NCBI RefSeq assembly: GCF_013328345.1
Contig: NZ_JABULX010000026.1
Location: 1-57,535, forward strand
Length of the DNA stretch: 57,535 nucleotides
From: Marinifaba aquimaris
GTDB lineage: Bacteria > Pseudomonadota > Gammaproteobacteria > Enterobacterales > Alteromonadaceae
Direction: 5' to 3'
Both the position numbers and the translations under genes were made by a program. Positions 35,640-44,088 of this stretch are shown here, one piece after another. The notes below the pieces were generated by a model that had not been told where the DNA came from, did no database searches, and was given only the letters and a program-made list of their open reading frames with translations. Positions within the stretch are counted from its first letter, which is position 1; each line of letters opens with the position of its first letter.

Positions 35640-38600
35640 ATGTCACAGCCAAATCATACCCTTAGATTTTTTTTCTTTATTTCTGTCATTGCTGTCCTGG
35701 TTTGCATACTATTTGGAAAGTACTTTGGTGCATTTGTCATGGCTATTTTCCTATTACTGTTCTATTGGATATTATCCCCAGCATGGAAAGATAATAGTTA
35801 CTATAGTTCTAGGTTGGCAATCTCTTCGTTATTCTTGATATCGGGGGTTGCAACATTCAATAATTTTTCGATTATCTTAATAAATCATTTTCTACAAACT
35901 TACACTACTATTCCCAAGCTAGATAAGATAAGCACTCAAAACTTGGTAATAGTGATTTTGGCAATTATTTCCCTTAACTTAATATATAGAAGACAGTCCC
36001 AAGAAATAACCAGAAAAACTGAGTTGGACGGGGTTAGTAACGATCAAGTCAATAAAGAGCTACAAAAACTAAAAGAAATTATTAAAAGGGATTTAAATGA
36101 AATTAATAATACTTATAACTGGGAAGCTGATTACTACGAGCCATTAAAGGCAAAAGTTACGCTAGAGACAGCTAAAAATAAAACAAGAAAAGTCTATGAC
36201 CTAATACGAGGTATCAAAAAAAGTAAAAGTAGCAAGGTTACATTGATATTGGGGCCTCCAGGTTCGGGTAAAAGCGTTGCTTTGAGAACAATTACTGAAA
36301 ATTTACTGGAGCAGTTTGAAAGAGATGAACAATTACCCATATATGTAAACTTAAAAGAATGGACTAGAAGTGAAAGTGAGAAGAAGGGATTACCTACGCC
36401 TGAACAGTTTGAGGAATTCCTGATAAGACATGTCTTAGAAGAACGATTTACAGTAACTAAAGCTAGTTTCTTGAAGAACGAAATTGAAGGGAAAACTATA
36501 TTCTCTAAATTACTTGAGAAGGGGAGGTTCTTTCTGATTTTAGATTCCTTTGATGAAATTCCTGAGCTTCTTGACCTAAGTCCAGGCTCTCAATTATACA
36601 AAGAGTTTTCAAATATAATTTTCAAATTTTTAAGCTTAAACAAGGGAATTGTTAGTTCAAGAAGTCATCGAGTTCCTAGTTTTAAAGCTGATATGACTAT
36701 GCATTTAAGGTCATTTACGGAAAATAACATCAGGAAAATATTTAATAAAGTATACAAAAAAGACGTAGTTAAAGAGCTATTAAATTCAAGACAAGATTTG
36801 ACTTCAATAGCAAGGAACCCTTTTAACTGTAGTCTTTTGAAGTTTTATGCAAGTAAGCACCCTGATTCTTTACCGAAAAATCGAACCGATCTGTACGAAT
36901 ACTACTTATTTGAAGTTTTGAAAGAAAACCATGAAGTAATGTCACGAGAGGAAGAACATAATGCAATTAATTTAAAGCTATGTGATGTTAATAACGTTGT
37001 TAGATTAATTGCCGATGAGATAAATAAAAATGATGAATTAGATGTACCTAGAGGCGATGTTGTGTCTACTTTGGAACAGACTAATGAATATACAGCTGAG
37101 CAAATAGAATATGTTTTAGCTCTTTTAGTAAAGGGGAAAATAGCAAGGCAAGGAAAAAGCAAAACAGAAAAATACTCGTTTGTACATAAAAGGTTTAATG
37201 AATACTTTTATGCCAACAAATTACTGGTTGAGATTAATAGATGTAAATCCGAAGATATTCTTGAACAGCTACCCTTGTCAGATATTTTAAATGATGGCAG
37301 ACATAGAGATGCACTTGTTCTATTTTGTGAAATTGCACCTGAAAACATATCAACTGCCATTGCTGAATACTGTTGGGATTCAATTAAAAAATCCGTTATC
37401 AGCACTAGCAAAAAACGAGAGTTAGTAACATACAAAAAGATCTTTGATTATCAGTTTATTCACCCACTTAAATTCATCGTTGATGCTTATCAAGGTCAGA
37501 TTCAATGTATAAGAAATTTTCAAAATGAGCTTGGGTGTTTTGTTTCTGATATTTTAGTAAGAGATTATGACATACATTTCAAAAAAAATGCTTTGGAGGC
37601 AACATGCCTCTTAAATGAAGATAAAGTTGGCCAGATAATAGAAAATTCCTTGAGACTGAAAAATGAGTGGTTAGGATCAACAGCGATTAATTCATGCCGG
37701 AATTTTAATAAAATTAGTAGCAGTTTAAAAATACAACTAATGAAACACATAGCGTCGATAGACGTTTTTAAATTTATCACTCAAGTAAATGGTTTGGTTC
37801 TTATCTTTTCTTTATCAACGCCCTTTAAGTCGATAGAGAAATATTGCTGGCTCCGATGTGTAGATGGAGCTTTACTTGCTTTAGGAAGCCTAATACTTTT
37901 GACTATCGATTCTTTTTTGTTTGTGTGCTCTGCACTCATAGGAATTTTATTTGTCTTATTCTTATCTGTAATGGATGCATTGACTTCTTCAAATGATAAT
38001 GGCAACGAAACTAAAAAAAAACATAAGCCCCATTCTAAAAACACGAGTGCTAAACCGTTAAGAAGAGCACTAAGGAGGTTGTTGTATTATAAGGGAAAAT
38101 CATTCCAGCAAATTATAAAAGAGGTCAGGTTAGCGAGAATAAACAAGCATGAGGAGCGAGGCTTTTTTAGCAGAGTTTCAATAATATTAGGCGCAACAAG
38201 GCTTTTTCATATAGTAGGTTTAGTTTTTGCGTTTGAAAATAGTGCTTTCATATCTGAAAGGATTTATCAGATATACAAAATTCAATACAACGATAATTTT
38301 ATATTACTATTTCTTTTACTTATTCCTTATTTCAGTATTTATACTTTCGTTAAAACTTTTTCGTCTAAAAGGTTTGTTTTTTTAGCATTATTGGTAAGTT
38401 TAATCTTAACTTCGCTATTTTTAGCTAAATCGTTGGGCACTTCTATTCCAAAAGATTGGTTTCCTTTTATCTCCAGTATTTTACTTTTATGGTTAATTTC
38501 TGTCTTAATTAAGTGGTTTATTGGTTGTTTTGAACGGTATAAACGGACCTCTATGGATAAAAAGTTTTACGCGGAATCCATCAAAAGTGGGTCCTTTACA

Positions 38601-38798
38601 AGGGAGAGGATAAGTAAAGACTTCTATGGTTTAAATACGCAATCCTACAGAGATAAATATTTAACTTTTCTAGAGAATAAAAATATTACGCCAGACGGGA
38701 ATTGGCCTGATGGAAGGCTTCCAAATATTGATAATGATAAAAGTAGTACAAAGTTGGCACAACTAGAAGAAAGATGGTTGGGTATTTCTGATATCTAG
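35640..38798 (+). CDS. Membrane-anchored NACHT-type NTPase, candidate anti-phage protein
   Basis: A 1052-residue protein. Residues 9-113 contain about four hydrophobic segments (FFFISVIAVLVCILFG, FVMAIFLLLFYWIL, LAISSLFLISGVATF, LVIVILAIISLNLI). A short coiled coil around 130-160 leads to a STAND/NACHT module: Walker A GPPGSGKS at 205-212, Walker B FFLILDSFDE at 297-306 followed by IPE. Then come a helical NACHT-associated region and a long C-terminal half with several more hydrophobic segments from about 740 to 980. NACHT proteins of bacteria are known anti-phage sensors. No nuclease or protease domain is recognisable, so membrane damage could be the effector step (inference). It is AT-rich compared with the core genes. 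Confidence 0.8.
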   Translation: MSQPNHTLRFFFFISVIAVLVCILFGKYFGAFVMAIFLLLFYWILSPAWKDNSYYSSRLAISSLFLISGVATFNNFSIILINHFLQTYTTIPKLDKISTQNLVIVILAIISLNLIYRRQSQEITRKTELDGVSNDQVNKELQKLKEIIKRDLNEINNTYNWEADYYEPLKAKVTLETAKNKTRKVYDLIRGIKKSKSSKVTLILGPPGSGKSVALRTITENLLEQFERDEQLPIYVNLKEWTRSESEKKGLPTPEQFEEFLIRHVLEERFTVTKASFLKNEIEGKTIFSKLLEKGRFFLILDSFDEIPELLDLSPGSQLYKEFSNIIFKFLSLNKGIVSSRSHRVPSFKADMTMHLRSFTENNIRKIFNKVYKKDVVKELLNSRQDLTSIARNPFNCSLLKFYASKHPDSLPKNRTDLYEYYLFEVLKENHEVMSREEEHNAINLKLCDVNNVVRLIADEINKNDELDVPRGDVVSTLEQTNEYTAEQIEYVLALLVKGKIARQGKSKTEKYSFVHKRFNEYFYANKLLVEINRCKSEDILEQLPLSDILNDGRHRDALVLFCEIAPENISTAIAEYCWDSIKKSVISTSKKRELVTYKKIFDYQFIHPLKFIVDAYQGQIQCIRNFQNELGCFVSDILVRDYDIHFKKNALEATCLLNEDKVGQIIENSLRLKNEWLGSTAINSCRNFNKISSSLKIQLMKHIASIDVFKFITQVNGLVLIFSLSTPFKSIEKYCWLRCVDGALLALGSLILLTIDSFLFVCSALIGILFVLFLSVMDALTSSNDNGNETKKKHKPHSKNTSAKPLRRALRRLLYYKGKSFQQIIKEVRLARINKHEERGFFSRVSIILGATRLFHIVGLVFAFENSAFISERIYQIYKIQYNDNFILLFLLLIPYFSIYTFVKTFSSKRFVFLALLVSLILTSLFLAKSLGTSIPKDWFPFISSILLLWLISVLIKWFIGCFERYKRTSMDKKFYAESIKSGSFTRERISKDFYGLNTQSYRDKYLTFLENKNITPDGNWPDGRLPNIDNDKSSTKLAQLEERWLGISDI

Positions 38799-38988
38799 GC
38801 TCTTAAAATATAACTCTAACTGAGGTTATGGGCTTACAATTTGAATAGCTTTCTATAGCTGATTTTCATCTTCTCCTTATCTGGTAGGGTTTGTAGCGTT
38901 GTTTGGTGTTTTGATGTCGATATCAAATTTATGCATAAGTATGCATGGCTTGTTTTAATTTCGGTGCAAACGGTTTAAATGCAAGCGT

Positions 38989-39695
38989 TTGAGGCTGATT
39001 GGTGGCCGTTTTTATGGCTTTCGTGTGGCTGAACCACACCACGATGGCACACCTCACTGGCGCACCTCACTGGCACTTACTGTTTTTGTTGAGCCTGAGT
39101 ACAAACAAGCCATGCTTGATGTATTTCAGCATTACTGTTTTGAAGAAGATGGTACAGAAAAGGGCGCAGATAAGCACAGATTAAAAGTGGTTGAGATAGA
39201 CCCAAACAGAGGTGGAGCTACAAGCTATATTGCCAAATACGTCTCTAAAAACATTGATGGCAAAGGGTTAGATAAAGGGGTTTATGGAGAAGATCCTATC
39301 ATTGCAGCGGAGCGCATTGAAGCATGGGCATCGTGTTTTGGTATTCGTCAGTTTCAACAAATTGGCGGTGCCAGTGTTACCGTATGGCGTGAGCTAAGGC
39401 GTTTAAAAGCCTTATGCACAGAAACCTTTGAATCACTCGAAGCGATTCGACAAAGTGCCGATGAGAGCGATTGGCAAAGCTATACAAAGCTTGTGGGCGG
39501 TGTATTTGCCAAACGTAAAGAACAACCAATAAGACCGCGCTCTTGGTAAAAAGGGATGTGAAGTTTGATAGCGAGTCAGGTGAGGTTAAACAAAACAGCT
39601 TTGGTGATGCTTTTGTAAAACAACTCAAGGGTATTAGCTATCAAGGGACTGAATTAGTCACCCGTTTTCATGAATGGACGATAGAGAGGGCATAA
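38989..39695 (+). pseudogene. Decayed phage/plasmid replication endonuclease (gpA-like)
   Basis: 38989-39549 encodes the later part of a P2-type gene A rolling-circle initiator: RVAEPHHDGTPHW, the tyrosine region TSYIAKYVSKNIDGKG, and FGIRQFQQIGGASVTVWREL. The N-terminal half is absent. The His-x-His metal motif expected as PHWH is spoiled by a 13-base tandem duplication (39050-39075); the T5 run at 39083 seems to lack one base, which restores the frame with four extra codons. Near 39540 another frameshift separates the tail (LVKRDVKFDSESGEVKQNS to ERA), which ends at 39695. The gene is clearly dead. It shows that a phage or satellite-like replicon contributed to the island. Confidence 0.8.
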
Positions 39696-39939
39696 GCCCT
39701 CTCTAACTTGGAGTTCTGTAAATAAGTGTACGGGTAGTTATTATCATTTTGATATATAGCTCATTGAATATTTTAGAGGGCTGAAATATCAGGCTTTTTA
39801 TACGGCCTCATGGCTAGCAATGGCTGTTCAGTACATATAAAGAAGCATCGTAATTAATTGCTAACATAGAGACTGTTATCGAAAGTACAAAACTAGGAAC
39901 TGAGTAGTACTTACAGTTATTGGTCTTGCCAACTAATTG

Positions 39940-41685
39940 TTAGACAACTTCTAACATGTTCATTGTATCGTGAATTAATACACTATCTATCAAAGCAGTC
40001 TTTGATAAAAATGCGCGTTTAGATTTGCTATCTCCAATACATATTAACTTTGTGTCTTGAGGAAAATATTCACTTTTAATCGCATCAACATTAAAAAGGG
40101 GGTTAGATGAAGTTTCGTCCCCCTTGTATTCAGCCACAGAAAAAACGACTTGACCACTGGATTTCGTTTCTTGAGAAAGGAACTTGAATATATTAGTTCG
40201 ACTATCTGAATCAATATCTTCTTTAAATATAGCATCTAGAAGAAATGGAAAGCTGTGTATTGTTGGTGCTTGCATTACCATTTCGTAGAATGCAAAGTTA
40301 TAAGCCATAAGTAGTTGATGTAACTCTACCCCTTGGTAAGGGAAAGAATTTATTGAATACAGTTGTTGGTATTTAAGCTCTTTTGGTAGCTTAACACCTA
40401 GAATATCAGCCTTACGCTTAAATATAGAAAGGAACTCTTTTTCCTTAAGCTTTCTTACAGTATCAATATCAGCACCATCTCCTAGCTTTTCTATATTAGT
40501 ATCAATTAGGTCAATACTTTTTTTACATTCCGCCTTCTTGATAGAAATGTTTTTTAGCATCCGTAAGTTAGTGTTGTGATCAAGCCAAGAGTCAAATGTA
40601 ATATTGTTAGATTTTAAACTTCGCAAAACGCTAAAGTCCTTCTCTATTTTTTTTCTTAAAGATATTAAGATCTTTTCAGTAGAGTTTAACTTTGTAGCGG
40701 TACTTTTTATGTTTTCCTTTACCCTAGCTTTTTCTTTTATTGCATCATTAACGTCTTGAGTATACCTGTAAAACTCCTTTAAATCCCCTGGTAATTTTTG
40801 ATTACATGTGGGACATTGATCTACTTTTGGCCTTTGATTTTTTATATTGGTTATTATTTGAGATAATACTTTTTGCCTACCTTTTAACATACTTGATTTA
40901 TTACATAATTTAGTATGTTCTGCTTCTTTAGCTGATAATTCTTCGTTTAACCTTTGATAACTTTCCAAGTAATTTTCAGCTTCGCCCTTGAAGCGTTCAT
41001 CAAGTAATTTTGACACTTTTAGCTCTTCATTTTTGGCCTCGTAAGAGTCAAGTTGATTCAACTCAAAGTTTAATTCTTTTTTTTCTTTTTCAAGGTTATA
41101 TTTTTTTATTCTTTCATTACCACTCTCAATACCACAGTAGTAATCCAAGTAATCCAATTTGAAATCTTTATAGAATCTATAATCACCAATAGATTCACGT
41201 ATGTAAACCCACCCCACCGATTGAGATATATAATACGGCAAAATAGCTGCTTCTAATGGCGCACTTACTAATTCAGTTTGTTTTTGTAGGACTAAATCGA
41301 AGCCAATTAATTTTGATAAAAGCTCCTTGTATTTAGCATACTCAAAAGAATTGTTACCATTAATTCCATCAAATCTGACAGCTGGTTCATCACCTTTTTG
41401 TAGGACTAAGGTGTCATCGGAACGAATAAATATTAGATTAGAACTTCCCTCAGTTCTTTCTATGGTGCAATCAAGTCGAAAAAACACATCATTGTTATTA
41501 ATATCATTCAAATAATCTTTTGAATCATTTATGCCCATAGCATAGATAATCGACTGAATAAGTGTGCTTTTTCCTGATGTGTTTCGTCCGTGAATAATAT
41601 TCACTGAGTCACTAAACTCTGTATGAAACCCTTTCTCTTCATTCGGTGAATAAACCAGTAAGCTTTTTATAATTAATTTAGACAT
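39940..41685 (-). CDS. Rad50/SMC-like ABC ATPase of a Lamassu or ABC-3C type defence pair
   Basis: A 581-residue protein. Walker A is GRNTSGKST at 33-41. A coiled-coil arm (about 190-280) leads to a zinc-hook motif CPTC at 291-294, and a returning coiled coil follows (about 310-430). The C-terminal half of the ATPase has GVELHQLLMAYNFAFYEMV as a divergent signature region and Walker B FPFLLD at 479-484, without the Glu usually next to the Asp (LLDAIFKED). This is the architecture of the SMC/Rad50-like subunit (LmuB-type) in Lamassu and of ABC ATPases in ABC-three-component systems. It overlaps the nuclease gene by eight bases. Confidence 0.78.
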   Translation of the reverse strand: MSKLIIKSLLVYSPNEEKGFHTEFSDSVNIIHGRNTSGKSTLIQSIIYAMGINDSKDYLNDINNNDVFFRLDCTIERTEGSSNLIFIRSDDTLVLQKGDEPAVRFDGINGNNSFEYAKYKELLSKLIGFDLVLQKQTELVSAPLEAAILPYYISQSVGWVYIRESIGDYRFYKDFKLDYLDYYCGIESGNERIKKYNLEKEKKELNFELNQLDSYEAKNEELKVSKLLDERFKGEAENYLESYQRLNEELSAKEAEHTKLCNKSSMLKGRQKVLSQIITNIKNQRPKVDQCPTCNQKLPGDLKEFYRYTQDVNDAIKEKARVKENIKSTATKLNSTEKILISLRKKIEKDFSVLRSLKSNNITFDSWLDHNTNLRMLKNISIKKAECKKSIDLIDTNIEKLGDGADIDTVRKLKEKEFLSIFKRKADILGVKLPKELKYQQLYSINSFPYQGVELHQLLMAYNFAFYEMVMQAPTIHSFPFLLDAIFKEDIDSDSRTNIFKFLSQETKSSGQVVFSVAEYKGDETSSNPLFNVDAIKSEYFPQDTKLICIGDSKSKRAFLSKTALIDSVLIHDTMNMLEVV

Positions 41686-42754
41686 ATGTCCCTCTTGTCT
41701 CTACGTACGCTGCAATTACAGCAAACGCCACCATATAGCTCTCTAATCTGGGCTGATTGTCTTTTTGATAACATTGATATAAATCCACTATACAATCTGC
41801 TTCACTGAAGTGCTTTTCATCAATATCTGTTCTAGTTTCAACAAATTTGTAGATCTTACGGTATTCTACTTGCTGAATATCCTTGAAATAGTCAAAACAG
41901 TTTTCAAGTAACTCTTGCGCTCTTCTTCGTATTGGAAGTTTTAACTGTAACTGAACTGAAATCTGCTCAGAGTACTTTCTCCAAAAATCGAAAGACTTTT
42001 TGCTTTCTGAGAACATGTGGAATGTTTCATTTATTTTATCTTTGGTTACTCTCTTATTTAAATCGGACAAGAGAACTTTATTATCATCATTATATGTTTG
42101 CTCAGCATCCTCTAATAATCGCATTAGTGTTGAAATAACAGCCTCATGGTCATTTACCTCCTGACCAAAGTGTTCCCCGGATAAGCCTCTTAGTTGTCTT
42201 TGCCAACTTTGATAGCTTTGTGCAAAATCAATATATTGAAAATGAACGTTTTTTAATTGAGTGCTCTCAAGTATTGTCTGACAAATTTTGGGTTCTATAT
42301 TTTTCTTAATTTTGTCCGTTAAATCAGAGTATTTTTTGCGACGATTTGAAACTTGAACTTTAACCTTGTCTTGTTTAAAACCTGCTTCTTTTTTACTTGT
42401 TAACAACACATTCCGATTAGTAAGAAAGTTGAGTGTATGCTCATAATCATCAGATTTTTTGTGAGGGTCGTTGATAAGTTCTTTACCAACCATTGTCATT
42501 TTTCCAATTATCTCGCAAAGAGCATCATCTGTTTTCCAGTCATCTCTTGATTTTTTTGCTTGATAAGTATCAATTTTTTTTAAATGCCGATTTTCATCTA
42601 AAAATGCGAATAGAAAGTCTTCGTGGTGCTCTAGACAAATAAAGTAATTTTCTATGTTTAATTCTTCATAGTTTTCAAATAATAGAAAAACAACACAACA
42701 ACGCTGAAATGAATAGCCTGAGCCACCTTCTACACCTGAGTTACTACTTACCAT
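41678..42754 (-). CDS. DUF4297/Cap4-like nuclease (LmuA-like effector)
   Basis: A 358-residue protein. The N-terminus has the DUF4297-type start GGSGYSFQRCCVVFLL and a PD-(D/E)xK-like nuclease pattern: LEHHEDFLFAF (Glu/Asp at 42-46) and TYQAKKS (Gln65, Lys67). The remaining helical part has no recognised motif. Cap4 (DUF4297) nucleases are effectors of CBASS and of Lamassu, where they cut DNA after phage sensing. The downstream Rad50-like ATPase starts inside this gene's last codons, so the two are made together. GGAAG six bases before the ATG gives the start. The family call is by motif pattern only. Confidence 0.7.
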   Translation of the reverse strand: MVSSNSGVEGGSGYSFQRCCVVFLLFENYEELNIENYFICLEHHEDFLFAFLDENRHLKKIDTYQAKKSRDDWKTDDALCEIIGKMTMVGKELINDPHKKSDDYEHTLNFLTNRNVLLTSKKEAGFKQDKVKVQVSNRRKKYSDLTDKIKKNIEPKICQTILESTQLKNVHFQYIDFAQSYQSWQRQLRGLSGEHFGQEVNDHEAVISTLMRLLEDAEQTYNDDNKVLLSDLNKRVTKDKINETFHMFSESKKSFDFWRKYSEQISVQLQLKLPIRRRAQELLENCFDYFKDIQQVEYRKIYKFVETRTDIDEKHFSEADCIVDLYQCYQKDNQPRLESYMVAFAVIAAYVETRGTYV

Positions 42755-42819
42755 AATGAACTTCCATGACTAATTTTTAATTCGTTATTTATTTTTATTT
42801 AGCGCCTGCTGTAAATTTG

Positions 42820-43557
42820 CTAGAAGCTCTTGCCAAAGTTACATGTTTCTGGTGAGAACTTAATCTTATTACTAGGCGTGTAAACTAAAACTCGATCTCC
42901 ACCTAAAAAAAGTACACTCTCAGCTTTTATAGCCCAAGTGTCTGTGCACAAATGATTAGAATTGAAATCAGCCCATAAAGCAAAACGTTTGATTAAAGTT
43001 TCTTTTTTAAAAGCTAATTTTGCGACACTACCAATAAAAAATGAGGATAATGAAAGTACAAGAAAGCTAGCCCCAAATACTTTTAGTACTTTTTTAAAAG
43101 GTATGGGCAAAACCAGAAGCAATGGGAAGATCCCCCCCCAAAGAATGAACACAACTTTCATTGTGTTCCAAATATTGGTTAATATATTTTCTTGATAAAT
43201 CATGCCAAACGGCGTGAATAAAAAAGCAAGTAAAGTATAAGTAATACCTAAATGAACAGCATCTACGTAAAATATTTCGTTTAGTAAAGATGCAGCCCAT
43301 TTTTGGGCATAGATTGCGTATGCAAATAAAAACCAAGACAGAATAACTGCGAAATGCCATTTTTTTAAATTAACGATAATTGATTGGCCTGTTTTGGAAT
43401 ATGCAAGCCACAATACGGTTCCCAAAAAAGGTAGTAGCCCTGTATAAAAAATGGTTACTGCTGAGATAATGCCGTTTTTTATAATTAAAGTAAGGGCGAT
43501 TAAGCTAATCCAAGATAGGATTAAAATCGAATATGGAGATTTTAGTTTTTCTATCAA
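42820..43557 (-). CDS. Multi-pass membrane protein upstream of the nuclease/ATPase pair
   Basis: A 245-residue protein I cannot assign. It has about six hydrophobic segments (ILILSWISLIALTLII, FYTGLLPFLGTVLWLAY, WHFAVILSWFLFAYAIYA, LGITYTLLAFLFTPFGMIY, VFILWGGIFPLLLVLPI, VFGASFLVLSLSSFFIG). A soluble C-terminal tail of about 65 residues has two Cys (NHLCTDTW, SPETCNFGKSF). Initiation is apparently at TTG 43557, with no good ribosome site, so the true start is uncertain. It lies 65 bases upstream of the nuclease on the same strand and may be a third component, or an unrelated passenger. The 43558-43794 flank shows no gene. Confidence 0.6.
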   Translation of the reverse strand: MIEKLKSPYSILILSWISLIALTLIIKNGIISAVTIFYTGLLPFLGTVLWLAYSKTGQSIIVNLKKWHFAVILSWFLFAYAIYAQKWAASLLNEIFYVDAVHLGITYTLLAFLFTPFGMIYQENILTNIWNTMKVVFILWGGIFPLLLVLPIPFKKVLKVFGASFLVLSLSSFFIGSVAKLAFKKETLIKRFALWADFNSNHLCTDTWAIKAESVLFLGGDRVLVYTPSNKIKFSPETCNFGKSF

Positions 43558-43794
43558 AGAGCAAATATCCTTATGTGAGCTACTAACGTTGTTCGAACAA
43601 CAAAGATGATAGAGCTATTTTTATCAAAATAAGGCTCTTTATAAAACCCTTATTTTAAAAGTATAAGTAAGTAAGACAGATTGATGGTTATTTTGTATCA
43701 ACGAGGAAGAACTTGGAGATTTTTAAGCTACACGATTGCTACAAACTAAATTTTACAACAGGGTTTGTTAGTAGATACTTACGCTAAAAGGCTA

Positions 43795-43842
43795 GTTTAA
43801 AATGGTGGCCCCTCCCAGACTCGAACTGGGGACTTACCGATT
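43795..43842. other. Right attachment site, within the tRNA-Ile2 3' part
   Basis: The partner of 34087-34134 (27 identical bases at 43795-43821, 45 of 48 over the full length). The tRNA 3' end with CCA lies inside this site, so integration left the tRNA intact. Confidence 0.88.
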
Positions 43843-43879
43843 ATGAGTCGGGCACTCTAACCAACTGAGTTAAGGGGCC
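43803..43879 (-). tRNA. tRNA-Ile2(CAU), integration target
   Basis: A 77-base cloverleaf with CCA. The acceptor GGCCCCT pairs with AGGGGCC, the anticodon arm is CCGACTCATAATCGG with anticodon CAT, and the T arm is CCCAGTTCGAGTCTGGG. The acceptor stem and anticodon arm match the minor isoleucine tRNA of Escherichia coli (ileX), in which C34 is changed to lysidine to read AUA. An automatic caller might label it Met. Its 3' end faces the island. Confidence 0.9.
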
Positions 43880-43938
43880 ATTTTGTGAAAATTTCAGCTG
43901 TGGATGCAAGAGCTTGCAGGTAACTGAAAGTGGCAAGG

Positions 43939-43967
43939 AGTATAAGCTAGCTGTATTTTCTTGTCAC
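43939..43967 (-). promoter_or_regulatory. Promoter of tRNA-Ile2
   Basis: On the minus strand GTGACA (43967-43962), 17-base spacer and TATACT (43944-43939), about 60 bases upstream of the tRNA. Confidence 0.6.
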
Positions 43968-44028
43968 CCCCTTTTTATAAGGTTTAACACCGATTGCTGA
44001 TTAATTAAACAACTCTTTGTTTAGGCAA

Positions 44029-44065
44029 TAAAAAACGCCGAGTTAGTAATTAACTCGGCGTTTTG
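44029..44065 (-). terminator. Terminator of the rpsU-dnaG-rpoD operon
   Basis: AAAACGCCGAGTTA and TAACTCGGCGTTTT pair closely on the minus strand, followed by TTATT. The symmetrical A/T flanks make it effective in both directions. Confidence 0.85.
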
Positions 44066-44088
44066 TATTTCTCGAAAGACGGTTTTGA

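Noticed and set aside
38999-39184. Separate 61-residue gene containing PHWHLL
   Set aside because: It is the alternative frame of the damaged gpA remnant, created by the 13-base duplication.
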